A stretch of 50,790 bases of DNA from Mesorhizobium comanense (GCF_005503535.1 NZ_SCNN01000033.1:5001-55790), one strand, 5' to 3'; positions 42,873-50,790 are shown, numbered from the stretch's first letter. The notes: generated by a model from the sequence alone, not told the origin. Translations and numbers: made by a program.

Positions 42873-43865
42873 CTACAGTTCGGACGGGAACCGCCGGCGA
42901 TAGTGGTCGACGACTTCCGGATTGCGCAAATTGACCGGCAGTTTGCCCGCCAGCACCAGCAGGGCTTCGCCGGCCGCGCCAACGCCCATGCGCATCATCG
43001 ATTCCTCGGTAATGCCGGCCATGTGCGGGGTGATGATGACATTGTCGAAGCCGAAATAGGGATGGTTTGGCGGCAGCGGCTGCGTTGTAAACACGTCGAG
43101 CGCGGCGCCGCCTATGCGGCGCTCCCGCAAGGCGTCGATCAGCGCATCGTCGTCCACCACCGGGCCGCGCGACACGTTGATCAACAGGGCGTTGGGTTTC
43201 ATGCGGGCAATACGCTCGCGGCTGATCAGGCCGCGCGTCTCCGGCGTCAGCGGGCAGCACAGCACGATGATGTCGCTCTGTTCCACCAGCGCATCTATCG
43301 ACAGGAAGCCGACCTTCTCCGGCGCGGGCTGCATGCTGCGGGTGGTGGCGACCACCTTCAAGTCGAAACCATGCGCGGCGATATGGCCGACGGCCTGCCC
43401 GACCGCACCGAGGCCGACAATGCCGATGGTCTTGCCGGCGAGTTCGATGTTGGCGTTGGCATGCTCGCGCCCGGCAAGCCAGCCTTTCGCGCGCAGGTCG
43501 CGGTCGACCCTGCGGAACTGGCGCAGCAAAGCGAGTGCCGTGAACATCACATGCTCGGCGACGGAACGCGCATTGACCGCCGGGACGTTGGCCACCAGAA
43601 CACCTGCCGTGGCCGCCGCCTCCATCGGGATCATGTCGAGCCCGGCGCCATGGCGGATCGCCGCCCTCAGCTTCCAGGCTCCTTCGAACAAGGCCGGCGG
43701 CAGCGGCGCGCGCACGATGACGATGTCGGCGTCCTTTGCCTCCCTGGTCAAGGTCGCGGCGTCGAGCGCTGAAGCGATCACGAGTTGACCGGCGCCGGCG
43801 AGCCTCGCCGAAGCGCGCGGGTGCAGCGGGTGGGTCGACAGGATCTTGGGCGCGGTCTGAGCCAC
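42873..43865 (-). CDS. D-2-hydroxyacid dehydrogenase family protein with Glu-to-Gln change
   Basis: A 330-residue enzyme. Substrate-domain segment RAAIRHGAGLDMI; NAD-binding GIVGLGAVGQAVG near 146-158; catalytic arginine in INVSRGPVV and histidine in ITPHMAG. The third member of the usual R-E-H triad, glutamate in a DVFxxEP context, is glutamine here (ALDVFTTQPLP). Activity may be altered, or this is a natural subgroup. The start is GTG 43865, two bases after the GntR stop. It is the fourth gene of the run that begins at 46705. Confidence 0.9.
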   Translation of the reverse strand: MAQTAPKILSTHPLHPRASARLAGAGQLVIASALDAATLTREAKDADIVIVRAPLPPALFEGAWKLRAAIRHGAGLDMIPMEAAATAGVLVANVPAVNARSVAEHVMFTALALLRQFRRVDRDLRAKGWLAGREHANANIELAGKTIGIVGLGAVGQAVGHIAAHGFDLKVVATTRSMQPAPEKVGFLSIDALVEQSDIIVLCCPLTPETRGLISRERIARMKPNALLINVSRGPVVDDDALIDALRERRIGGAALDVFTTQPLPPNHPYFGFDNVIITPHMAGITEESMMRMGVGAAGEALLVLAGKLPVNLRNPEVVDHYRRRFPSEL

Positions 43866-43867
43866 GG

Positions 43868-44587
43868 TCAGGCCTTTTCGAGTGCCGGGCCGGCGGGCGC
43901 AATCGCCTTGCCGCCCTCGATAAGGCCCTTCCAGTAACTCTCCGCACCCTGCAGGTGGGCGTTCATCAGCGCCTGGGCGAGATTGCCGTCGCGGCGCAGC
44001 AGCGCCTCGTAGATCTGCACATGCTCGGCATGCGAGCGCACGCTGCGCTCCGGATCGTTGAAATAGATCGGCAGGCGCTGCTCGCCCATCAGATAGTAGA
44101 CGCTGCAGATGTTGTGGAAGACGCCGTTCTTGGTCGCCCGCACGATCTCCAGGTGAAACTCGCGGTCTTCCTTGGCGAGGCCTTCGCCGGCAGCGATGCG
44201 CTCTTCGGAGGCTTTCAGGATTTCGCGCAACCGTTCGAAATTCTCCTCGGTTGCGCGGGAACAGGCAAGTTCCGCAGCCTTGATCTCGTGGATCTTGCGC
44301 AACTCGACCGTCTCGTAGATCTGCAGGGGATCGAGCGGCAGGCCGGCGCGCGCGAACAGCGCCAGCGCCTCGACGCTGGCCTGCTTGGTGTCGATGTAGA
44401 TGCCGGACTTGGCGCGCCGTTCGACGATGCGCATCGCTTCGAGGATTGCCAGCGCCTCGCGGATCTGGCCGCGGCTGACGCCGAAATGTTCCGCCAGCTC
44501 CCGTTCGGAGGGCGTGCGGCCGCTCTCCTTGTCCGAATGCGAGAACAGATAGGCGGCAAGCTCCGCGAGAAGGTTCTTTTCTTTCAT
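43868..44587 (-). CDS. GntR-family (FCD) transcriptional regulator
   Basis: A 239-residue regulator. Winged HTH at about 8-75: RTPSERELAEHFGVSRGQIR, EALAILEAMRIVERR, and the wing SGIYID. The FCD domain carries metal-binding residues in DREFHLEIV, RSHAEHVQIY and NAHLQGAES. It lies inside the catabolic run, two bases after the enolase-superfamily gene. FadR/PdhR/LldR relatives bind TGGTNNNACCA, and that motif occurs at 46811 and 46992 before its own cluster and at 28043, 32952 and 33131 elsewhere. It is the best candidate for the master regulator. Confidence 0.92.
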   Translation of the reverse strand: MKEKNLLAELAAYLFSHSDKESGRTPSERELAEHFGVSRGQIREALAILEAMRIVERRAKSGIYIDTKQASVEALALFARAGLPLDPLQIYETVELRKIHEIKAAELACSRATEENFERLREILKASEERIAAGEGLAKEDREFHLEIVRATKNGVFHNICSVYYLMGEQRLPIYFNDPERSVRSHAEHVQIYEALLRRDGNLAQALMNAHLQGAESYWKGLIEGGKAIAPAGPALEKA

Positions 44588-44589
44588 CG

Positions 44590-45759
44590 TCAATTGCGTT
44601 GCGCGTGCGCCTCCAGAAACCGCTCCGAAACGGTGATTCCCAGACCCGGTCTTTCCGGGATCGCTATCATACCGTCCTTTGCTTCGACAGTCTCTTCGAT
44701 CAAATCGTGGATCATCGGGTTGGCGCCGAGCGAATATTCGACGGTGAAACTCGATGGCGAGGCGGCGCAGACATGCAAGCCGGCGAAGAAACAGGGCGCG
44801 CCGGCCCATAGATGCGGCGCGAAACGCAGATTGAAGGCGCTGGCGAGAGTGCCGATCTTCACCGCTTCGCTGATGCCACCGCAAAAGGCGGGATCCGGCT
44901 GGAAGATGTCGGCGGCCTTGAGCACCGCGAGGTCGCGGAAGGCGTAGCGCGTCGCCTCGCTTTCGCCGGTGGCGATCGGGATGGCGCCCGAGGCGCGCAC
45001 TTCAGCCATGCCCGGCTTGTCGTCGGCGATGACAGGCTCCTCGAACCAGGCGAGATCCAGGTCGCCGACGAGATGGATGAAGCGTTTGGCTTCCGCCACC
45101 GTATAGGTGCCATGCGCGTCGACCATCAATTCGACGTCGGGGCCAAGCGCCTGGCGCGCGGCGCGCACGCGGGCGGCCGAGATGTGCGGGGCGCCATCCA
45201 TGGCGCCGACCCGCATCTTCAGCGCCTTGAAGCCACCCTTGGCTATATAGGATTTCAACTGTTCGCCGATCGCATCGGCGGCGGCCCAGCCTCCCGAAGC
45301 GTAGGCCTGCATACGGTCGACCTTGCGGCCGCCGAGCAGCCGCCACACCGGCTGGCCCAGCGACTTGCCCAGTATATCCCAGAGCGCGATGTCGACGGCG
45401 CTGATGGCGGCAATGCTCATGCCGCGCCGGGCCAGTTGCGGCATGGCGTGACCGGCGCGCGCGGCACTGTCGTGGCGGACGCCGTTGTAGAGCATCTCCC
45501 AGATGATGCCGATATCGGCCGGGTCGCGGCCGATCAGTTGCGGTCCGACCTCGTGGTTCAGCATATGGACGAGCGCACCGTAGCTGCCGGCGCTGCCGGC
45601 GGCGTTCTTGCCTTCGCCCCAGCCGACCAACCCGTCATCGGTTTCGATGCGCAGGATGGCGGCGTCAAAGGTCGTCACCTGCCCGAAGTCGCTGCGGTGC
45701 TGCTTCGCGGCTTCGATCGGAATGCGGACCCACCAGGCCTGGACAGTCTTGATGCGCAT
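44590..45759 (-). CDS. Enolase-superfamily enzyme (mandelate racemase/muconate-lactonizing type), probable sugar-acid dehydratase
   Basis: A 389-residue enzyme. The capping domain covers residues 1-120. Barrel residues: K181 with R183 in KALKMRVG, metal ligands D214 (VDAHGTY), E240 (WFEEPV) and E266 (ATGESEA), and H316 in FAPHLW. The K-x-R form in place of K-x-K and the barrel histidine fit sugar-acid dehydratases or epimerases of this group. ATG 45759. It follows the isomerase at 45818 by 58 bases and is read through into the GntR gene. Confidence 0.9.
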   Translation of the reverse strand: MRIKTVQAWWVRIPIEAAKQHRSDFGQVTTFDAAILRIETDDGLVGWGEGKNAAGSAGSYGALVHMLNHEVGPQLIGRDPADIGIIWEMLYNGVRHDSAARAGHAMPQLARRGMSIAAISAVDIALWDILGKSLGQPVWRLLGGRKVDRMQAYASGGWAAADAIGEQLKSYIAKGGFKALKMRVGAMDGAPHISAARVRAARQALGPDVELMVDAHGTYTVAEAKRFIHLVGDLDLAWFEEPVIADDKPGMAEVRASGAIPIATGESEATRYAFRDLAVLKAADIFQPDPAFCGGISEAVKIGTLASAFNLRFAPHLWAGAPCFFAGLHVCAASPSSFTVEYSLGANPMIHDLIEETVEAKDGMIAIPERPGLGITVSERFLEAHAQRN

Positions 45760-45817
45760 ATTCTTCCCCGGCCCCGCCGCCGGTCAGGGCGGAAGGGCAA
45801 ACTCCAACAAACCTGGA

Positions 45818-46705
45818 CTACTTGATCAGCGGCAGCAGCGTTTCGGCGGTGATGCGCATCTGGTCGGTGTAGAATTTCTCGGTCAGCACGCTCGAACCGT
45901 GGTCCTGGATGAACTTCAGCTGTTCGGGCGAGATGTCGACCGGGTGACGTTCGACCATTTCGGGGTAGGGAGCCGCGGGCGTGCGGTCGACCGGAGCGAC
46001 GAACTCGTTGGTCAACGCGCCGTCATAGCCCACTTCCTTCAAGGTGGCGACGATCGCAGGCCAATCGATCTGGCCGAGGCCGGCGGCGAAGCGGTTATTG
46101 TCGGCGACATGGAAGTCGAACAGGCGCTTGCCGACCTGGCGGATCGCGTCATGGACGTTAAATTCCTCCATGTGGATGTGGTAGGCGTCAAGGCAGACGC
46201 CGCATTCGGGACTGACCGCGTCGGCCAGCGCCAGCGCCTGGGCGCCGCGATTGAACAGATATGTCTCGAAGCGGTTGAGCGGTTCGACGGCGATCTTGAC
46301 GCCGACCTTCTTGGCATGGGTGAAGCACTCGCGGGTGGCGTCGACGACCCAACCCCATTCCTCGGCCTCGGTGCCGTCCGGCACGACCTTGCCGACAGTC
46401 GCGGGAACCAGCGTGATGATCTCGCCGTCGAGTTCGCTGACCATGGTCAGGACGTCCTTGACGTATTGCACGGAGCGCTCGCGCTGGCCCTGGTCCCTGG
46501 CGGCGAGATTGCGTTCACCCAGCATCAAGGTCACCGCGCCCCAGCAGCGGATGCCATGCTCCTTCAGGAGGGCCCGTGTTTCCTTGGTCTTGTACTGCTC
46601 GGGCTCGCCGGAGATCTCGATCGACTCATAGCCGAATTTCTTGATGCGCTTGAGCGTCGTCTCCAGCGGTTCCGCGCGCATCCAGTTGTGCGTCGAAAGA
46701 TGCAT
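45818..46705 (-). CDS. Sugar phosphate isomerase/epimerase-like TIM-barrel protein (1)
   Basis: A 295-residue AP-endonuclease-2/xylose-isomerase-like barrel. Probable metal ligands: E in KIAVEPLNRFET, D in CGVCLDAYHIHMEE, H in FDFHVADNN and E in ALTNEFVAP. N-terminal strand MHLSTHNWMRAE, then YESIEISGEPE. ATG 46705 has GGA about 8 bases upstream. It is the first gene of the minus-strand half of the cluster. Members interconvert ketoses or open 3-keto-sugars; the substrate is unknown. Confidence 0.9.
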   Translation of the reverse strand: MHLSTHNWMRAEPLETTLKRIKKFGYESIEISGEPEQYKTKETRALLKEHGIRCWGAVTLMLGERNLAARDQGQRERSVQYVKDVLTMVSELDGEIITLVPATVGKVVPDGTEAEEWGWVVDATRECFTHAKKVGVKIAVEPLNRFETYLFNRGAQALALADAVSPECGVCLDAYHIHMEEFNVHDAIRQVGKRLFDFHVADNNRFAAGLGQIDWPAIVATLKEVGYDGALTNEFVAPVDRTPAAPYPEMVERHPVDISPEQLKFIQDHGSSVLTEKFYTDQMRITAETLLPLIK

Positions 46706-46810
46706 GGTCTGTCCTTCCCAAATCCGTCCGTATGGTTTGCCTGCGACTTGCGTCGCCAAAAGCCGGCGCAAGGGTTCCTCCCCAAGGCATCCCCAGGCTT
46801 TTTCTGCAAA

Positions 46811-46823
46811 CTGGTTCGACCAA
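46811..46823. promoter_or_regulatory. GntR-type operator CTGGTTCGACCAA
   Basis: CTGGT-TCG-ACCAA, one mismatch from the symmetric CTGGTNNNACCAG. It lies 106 bases before the minus-strand run starting at 46705 and 180 bases (centre to centre) from the site at 46992. The 401-base gap 46706-47106 has no gene; it includes an AT-rich segment near 46893-46925. Confidence 0.65.
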
Positions 46824-46970
46824 TTGGGCCTAAAATGACCTCTACAGCAAATTCTACGTGACGGCAAGAAGTCCGACAACGCAACTTTCCGTATAGATTA
46901 TTTGATTGATTATATTGGGATATATTTGCCGAAGGCGCGAGTCTGAGAGGTCGTTTGACGCTGCTGTAAG

Positions 46971-47003
46971 GCTTGACCAGGCGCCCATATTTGGTCATAC
47001 CAG
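46971..47003 (+). promoter_or_regulatory. Promoter with overlapping GntR-type operator for the plus-strand enzymes
   Basis: GCTTGACC (-35 candidate, 46971-46978) is followed after 16 bases by TCATAC (-10 candidate, 46995-47000), which is inside TGGTCATACCA (46992-47002). Layout and bases closely resemble 33111-33143, supporting control by the same repressor. The first start codon is about 105 bases downstream. Confidence 0.65.
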
Positions 47004-47106
47004 AATAGCGCGGCTTTCGAGCGGCCGTTGAGAAAAGACCAAAGTGGCTGGCCCCGCTTCCAATCGGCGCTATGCTCAGCCGCGAGAGCAATGAGGGAGG
47101 ATGCCG

Positions 47107-48162
47107 ATGCCGACGACAATGAAGGGCCCTGGACTGTTTCTGGCGCAGTTCGCGGGCGACGCCGCGCCATTCAACTCGCTGGCATCGATCACCAAATGGG
47201 CCGCCGGTCTCGGCTACAAGGGCGTGCAGATCCCGACATGGGACGGGCGGCTCTTCGATCTCAAGAAGGCTGCCTCCTCCAAGGCCTATTGCGACGAGGT
47301 GAAGGGCATCTGCGCCGATGCCGGGGTCGAGATCACCGAACTGTCGACGCATCTGCAGGGGCAATTGGTGGCGGTGCATCCGGCCTATGACGCGCAGATG
47401 GATGGCTTCGCGCCGGCATCGGTGCACAACAACCCGAAGGCGCGGCAGAAATGGGCGGTCGAGCAGATGAAGTTCGGCGCCAAGGCATCGCGCAATCTCG
47501 GGCTCGACGTCTCGGTGTCGTTCAGCGGCTCGCTGGCCTTTCCTTACCTCTATCCCTTCCCGCAGCGGCCGGCCGGATTGATCGAGGAGGCCTTCGGCGA
47601 GCTCGCGAAGCGCTGGAAGCCGATCCTCGACGTTTACGAGGATAATGGCGTCGATATCGGCTACGAAATCCATCCTTCGGAGGATGTGTTCGACGGCGCG
47701 ACCTTCGAGATGTTCCTCGATGCGGTCGGTGGCCACAAGCGCTGCAACATCAACTACGACCCGTCGCACTTCCTGCTGCAGCAACTCGACTATCTCGAAT
47801 TCATCGATATCTATCACGAGCGCATCAAGGCCTTCCACGTCAAGGACGCCGAATTCAACCCGACCGGCCGGCAAGGCGTTTATTCGGGTTACCAGAGCTG
47901 GACCAACCGCGCGGGCCGCTTCCGGTCGCTCGGCGACGGACAGGTGGATTTTGGCGGCATCTTCTCCAAATTGGCGCAGTACGACTACGATTCCTGGGCC
48001 GTGCTGGAATGGGAATGCTGCCTTAAGCATCCGGAAGACGGAGCGGCCGAAGGCGCGCCCTTCATCCAGCATCACATCATCCGGGTGACGGAGAAGGCAT
48101 TCGACGACTTCGCCGCCGGCACCACCGACAAGAAGCTGTTGCGCGCGATGATGGGAATTTGA
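47107..48162 (+). CDS. Sugar phosphate isomerase/epimerase-like TIM-barrel protein (2)
   Basis: A 351-residue barrel, larger than its two paralogues. Probable metal ligands: E in IGYEIHPSEDVF, D in NINYDPSHF, H in IKAFHVKDAEF and E in AVLEWECCLKH. The N-terminal strand is GPGLFLAQFAGD. ATG 47107 is preferred to 47101, because GGGAGG ends directly at the first ATG. It is the first gene of the plus-strand half, followed by an Idh-type oxidoreductase. Such pairs often oxidise a sugar to a 3-keto form and then isomerise or cleave it; this is inference. Confidence 0.9.
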   Translation: MPTTMKGPGLFLAQFAGDAAPFNSLASITKWAAGLGYKGVQIPTWDGRLFDLKKAASSKAYCDEVKGICADAGVEITELSTHLQGQLVAVHPAYDAQMDGFAPASVHNNPKARQKWAVEQMKFGAKASRNLGLDVSVSFSGSLAFPYLYPFPQRPAGLIEEAFGELAKRWKPILDVYEDNGVDIGYEIHPSEDVFDGATFEMFLDAVGGHKRCNINYDPSHFLLQQLDYLEFIDIYHERIKAFHVKDAEFNPTGRQGVYSGYQSWTNRAGRFRSLGDGQVDFGGIFSKLAQYDYDSWAVLEWECCLKHPEDGAAEGAPFIQHHIIRVTEKAFDDFAAGTTDKKLLRAMMGI

Positions 48163-48166
48163 GACG

Positions 48167-48292
48167 TTCCCCTCCCGCTTGAGGGAGGGTGGTCCGAAGG
48201 GCTGGGTGGGGTCGGTTGAATGCCGAACTCCACGTCTGGCGAGCCCACCCGATCCGCTGTGCGGATCGACCTCCCCTCAAGCGGGAGGGGAA
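48167..48292. repeat. Intergenic inverted-repeat element
   Basis: Ends TTCCCCTCCCGCTTGAGGG (left) and CCCTCAAGCGGGAGGGGAA (right) are perfect inverted copies. The inner part holds GATCCGCTGTGCGGATC, another stem. It lies between two genes of one run and resembles common rhizobial intergenic repeats. Confidence 0.85.
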
Positions 48293-48313
48293 CCAACGAG
48301 GAGAAGGGAAAAA

Positions 48314-49501
48314 ATGGTCGGCGCATCGAAGTCGGAAACGGGAGGCGGCCCGATCCGCTACGGTATGGTAGGCGGCGGGCAGGGCGCCTTCATCGGCGGG
48401 GTGCACCGTATCGCGGCACGCATGGACAACGACTTCGTGCTGGTCGCCGGCGCCCTGTCGTCCGACCCGGATCGGGCCAGGGCTTCGGCCGCCGAACTCG
48501 GGCTCGACCCCGACCGCAGCTACGCCTCCTATGCCGAGATGGCCAAGGCCGAGGCGAAACGCCCCGACGGTATCGAGGCCGTGGCCATCGTCACGCCCAA
48601 CAATGTGCACGTACCTGCGGCCAAGGCGTTCCTCGAGGCCGGAATTCACGTCATCTGCGACAAGCCGCTGGCGACCACGCTGGCCGAGGCGAAGAAGCTC
48701 GCGGCCGTGGTGGAGAAGACCGGCAAGGTGTTCGTGCTCACCCACAATTACACCGCCTATCCGATGGTGCGGCAGGCGCGCGAAATGGTGGCCAAGGGCA
48801 TGCTCGGGAACATCCGTATCGTGCAGTCCGAGTATCCGCAGGACTGGCTGACCGAGGATCTCGCCGCCACCGGCCAGAAGCAGGCATCGTGGCGCGGCGA
48901 CCCGAAGCAGGCCGGCGCGGGCGGCGCGCTCGGCGATATCGGCACGCATGCCTACAACCTCGCCCGCTTCGTCTCGGGACTGGAACTGGATGCCCTGTCG
49001 GCCGACCTCGATGCCTTCGTGCCGGGAAGGCTGCTGGACGACAACGTCAACGTCATGCTGCGCTTCAAGCCCGTCGGCAAGACGCATCCGGCCAAGGGCA
49101 TGATCTGGGCGAGCCAGGTGGCGCCGGGCCACGAGAACGGCCTGAAACTGCGCATCTACGGTTCGAAGGGCGGCCTGGAATGGGTGCAGGCCGATCCGAA
49201 CTACCTCTGGTTCACACCGTTCGGCCAACCCAAGCAGTTGATCACCCGCAACGGCGCCGGCGCGTTGCCGGTGGCGGGCCGCGTCAGCCGCGTGCCGTCG
49301 GGCCATCCCGAGGGCTATCTCGAAGGCTTTGCCAACATCTACCAGGAGGCCGCGCGCGCCATCCGCGCGGCGCGCCGCAAGGGCGGCAAGCCGGCCAGGG
49401 ATGTCGTCTTCCCGACCATTGAGGATGGTGTCGAGGGCATGGCTTTCATCGAAGCCTGCGTGAAGTCGTCGAAGAAGAACGGGGCGTGGACCAAGCTTTA
49501 G
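48314..49501 (+). CDS. Gfo/Idh/MocA-family oxidoreductase
   Basis: A 395-residue NAD(P)-dependent enzyme. Rossmann motif GMVGGGQGAFIGGVHR near 17-32; IVTPNNVHVP; the catalytic lysine in ICDKPLATT; and the GDIGTHAYNL segment with likely active-site D and H. The C-terminal half is the open-sheet substrate domain. ATG 48314 follows GAGAAGGGA. It probably oxidises a hydroxyl of a sugar, inositol or glycoside, and works with the flanking TIM-barrel isomerases. Confidence 0.93.
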   Translation: MVGASKSETGGGPIRYGMVGGGQGAFIGGVHRIAARMDNDFVLVAGALSSDPDRARASAAELGLDPDRSYASYAEMAKAEAKRPDGIEAVAIVTPNNVHVPAAKAFLEAGIHVICDKPLATTLAEAKKLAAVVEKTGKVFVLTHNYTAYPMVRQAREMVAKGMLGNIRIVQSEYPQDWLTEDLAATGQKQASWRGDPKQAGAGGALGDIGTHAYNLARFVSGLELDALSADLDAFVPGRLLDDNVNVMLRFKPVGKTHPAKGMIWASQVAPGHENGLKLRIYGSKGGLEWVQADPNYLWFTPFGQPKQLITRNGAGALPVAGRVSRVPSGHPEGYLEGFANIYQEAARAIRAARRKGGKPARDVVFPTIEDGVEGMAFIEACVKSSKKNGAWTKL

Positions 49502-49566
49502 AGGCGGGGATAGCGACGACCCTGGATTGCCCACGAAATTGCGAAGCGCAGTTGGGGGCAATCCGA

Positions 49567-49656
49567 CCTCTCTCTCTGAGAGAGGAGTGCCGGCGCCGAC
49601 GCTAAGTCTTTTCTCCTCCGAGGGGAGGAGGTGGCCGCGACGCGGCCGGATGAGGG
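49567..49656. repeat. Intergenic repeat block with three hairpins
   Basis: CCTCTCTC/GAGAGAGG (49567-49585), CTCCTC/GAGGAG near 49611-49630, and GGCCGCG-A-CGCGGCC near 49632-49648, followed by GGATGAGGG. In reverse complement the last part begins CCTCATCCGGCCGC, matching the start of the element at 29431. The 215-base gap 49502-49716 has no gene. Confidence 0.75.
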
Positions 49657-49716
49657 GGAGTTTGCGCGGAGCTGGCGGGAACGGCCAGCACGCGGCATCA
49701 AAGGGGGAGGGCGTCG

Positions 49717-50568
49717 ATGAAAATCGGCATGTGCATGTTCTTATGGACGACCAGCGTCTCGAAAAAGCACGAACCGTTGCTGCGCGACATCAAGGCCACC
49801 GGCTTCGACGGCGTCGAGATACCGATCTTCGCGGGCACGCCCGACGACTACAAAAGCCTGGGCGAACTGCTCGACCGCATCGGCCTGGAGCGAACGGCCG
49901 TCTCGGCCATGGGCGACCCGGCGATGAACCTGATCTCGGCCGATGCGGCAACGCGCAAGGCCGGTATCGATTACATGAAGTGGGCGATCGATTGCGCTGA
50001 TGCACTTGGCGCCAGAACGCTCAGCGGCCCCCTGCATTCGACGCTCGGTGCTTTTTCGGGTTCCGGGCCGACCTCCGCCGAGAAGAAACGCTCGATCGCC
50101 TCGCAACGCGCCATCGGCGACCATGCCGGCAAGAGGAATGTCGCCATCGGGCTCGAGGCGCTGAACCGCTTCGAATGCTATCTCCTCAACACGATGGCCG
50201 ACCTGTCGGAACATATAGACGCCATCGACCGGCCGCACATCAAGGCGATGTACGACACGTTCCATGCCAATATCGAGGAAGCCGATCCGATCGGCGCCTA
50301 CACCCAACATCGCGGCAATGTCGTGCACATCCACATATCGGAGAACGATCGGGGCGTGCCGGGGCGCGGCAACATTCCGTGGAAGGAGACCTTCGCGGCG
50401 ATCCGCAAGAGCGGCTACGATGACTGGCTGACGATCGAGGCTTTCGGGCGCTCGCTCAAGGATCTGGCCGCGGCGACCAAGGTGTGGCGTGATTTCTCCG
50501 AGACGCCGGAGGCGGTCTATCGCGAGGGGTACAAGCATATTCAAAGCGGGTGGAAGAAGGCCGCCTAG
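49717..50568 (+). CDS. Ketose 3-epimerase-like TIM-barrel protein (D-tagatose/D-psicose 3-epimerase family)
   Basis: A 283-residue barrel close to D-tagatose 3-epimerase. Metal ligands E147 (GLEALNRFE), D180 (MYDTFHANIEE), H206 (HIHISEND) and E241 (LTIEAFG) are all in place, and R212 in NDRGVPG matches the substrate-binding arginine of these epimerases. It probably epimerises a free ketose at C3. It is the third plus-strand gene of the divergent cluster. Of the three barrel proteins here it has the clearest functional family. Confidence 0.9.
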   Translation: MKIGMCMFLWTTSVSKKHEPLLRDIKATGFDGVEIPIFAGTPDDYKSLGELLDRIGLERTAVSAMGDPAMNLISADAATRKAGIDYMKWAIDCADALGARTLSGPLHSTLGAFSGSGPTSAEKKRSIASQRAIGDHAGKRNVAIGLEALNRFECYLLNTMADLSEHIDAIDRPHIKAMYDTFHANIEEADPIGAYTQHRGNVVHIHISENDRGVPGRGNIPWKETFAAIRKSGYDDWLTIEAFGRSLKDLAAATKVWRDFSETPEAVYREGYKHIQSGWKKAA

Positions 50569-50631
50569 GCGCCGCGAGCCTTGGCGCGGTGCGAGACGAT
50601 GTTTGCGCCTGGTCCATTTTCTGCTTGCGTT

Positions 50632-50790
50632 CGCGGCGGTTGCGAGGTGGTTCCCCCAATCCGTCGCTGCTTCGCAGCGCCACCTTTCCCCCCTCCGGAG
50701 GGAAAGGAAGGGAGCTTTCCTGGACAAGCATCGAGTTCAAAGCCAGGTGCCTTTCCTCTCCCCCGTCGATCGGGGGAGAGGAAAGGCACC
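50632..50790. repeat. Intergenic repeat ending in a perfect 45-bp hairpin at the window edge
   Basis: No gene is seen after 50568. The stretch holds CGCTGC/GCAGCG, CTTTCCC/GGGAAAG around CCTCCGGA, and a perfect hairpin with 20-base arms around TCGAT (50746-50790), beginning GGTGCCTTTCCTCTCCCCCG. The element may extend past the window. Confidence 0.8.

Noticed and set aside
42079..43947. 622-residue frame spanning the amidase and dehydrogenase region
   Set aside because: It crosses three supported genes in the wrong frame and has no recognisable domain.
48077..49561. 494-residue frame opposite the Gfo/Idh gene
   Set aside because: Antisense to a gene with intact Rossmann and active-site motifs.

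Overview
The window looks like a chromosomal segment of an alphaproteobacterium of the order Rhizobiales, most likely Mesorhizobium or a close Phyllobacteriaceae relative. The reasons are the high GC content, the dense load of ABC importers and FCD-type GntR regulators, the rRNA operon ending 23S-5S-tRNA(fMet), and the GC-rich inverted-repeat elements between genes. This is a judgement from composition and recalled families; no database search was run.

Layout. 1-2411: 3' part of a 23S rRNA gene, 5S rRNA, two tandem hairpins, initiator tRNA and a terminator. 2617-4965: a LysR regulator divergent from a DsbA-like protein and an NAD(P)-binding oxidoreductase. 4966-14669: a minus-strand run of nine genes (DUF1185-type protein, alpha/beta-hydrolase/flavin-reductase fusion, luciferase-like monooxygenase, aldehyde dehydrogenase, polyamine-type ABC importer, one unknown), divergent from a GntR regulator (14805-15479) with a palindromic operator between them. 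This looks like uptake plus flavin-dependent oxidation of an unidentified, possibly nitrogenous, compound. 15486-22351: a sugar system with a ROK kinase fused to a P-loop kinase, a LacD-like aldolase, a SorC regulator and an Frc/Rbs-like importer. A nearly identical 28-bp site lies in both of its control regions. 22355-27844: a Dpp/Opp-type importer whose DppD-like ATPase carries a palindromic repeat inserted in frame. 28220-32946: an M24 metallopeptidase-like protein, a cupin, a split pair matching the two halves of plant Tm-1, and a TetR regulator. 33306-38985: a CUT1 sugar importer with two ATPases and a 76-residue membrane protein. 39049-42830: TetR, SDR, GFA-type protein, amidase and a small secreted protein. 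42873-50568: a divergent catabolic cluster (2-hydroxyacid dehydrogenase, GntR, enolase-superfamily enzyme, three TIM-barrel isomerases/epimerases, Gfo/Idh oxidoreductase).

The strongest system-level signal is a shared operator of form TGGTNNNACCA. It occurs in pairs before the 28-kb transporter/peptidase genes, before the CUT1 importer at 33 kb (176 bp apart) and in the divergent control region at 47 kb (180 bp apart). The GntR/FCD protein at 43868-44587 is the only regulator in the window expected to read such a site, so the 33-39 kb importer and the 43-50.6 kb enzymes probably form one regulon for an unidentified sugar, sugar acid or keto-sugar. Three importers also have strong hairpins just after their binding-protein gene, consistent with raised expression of that component.
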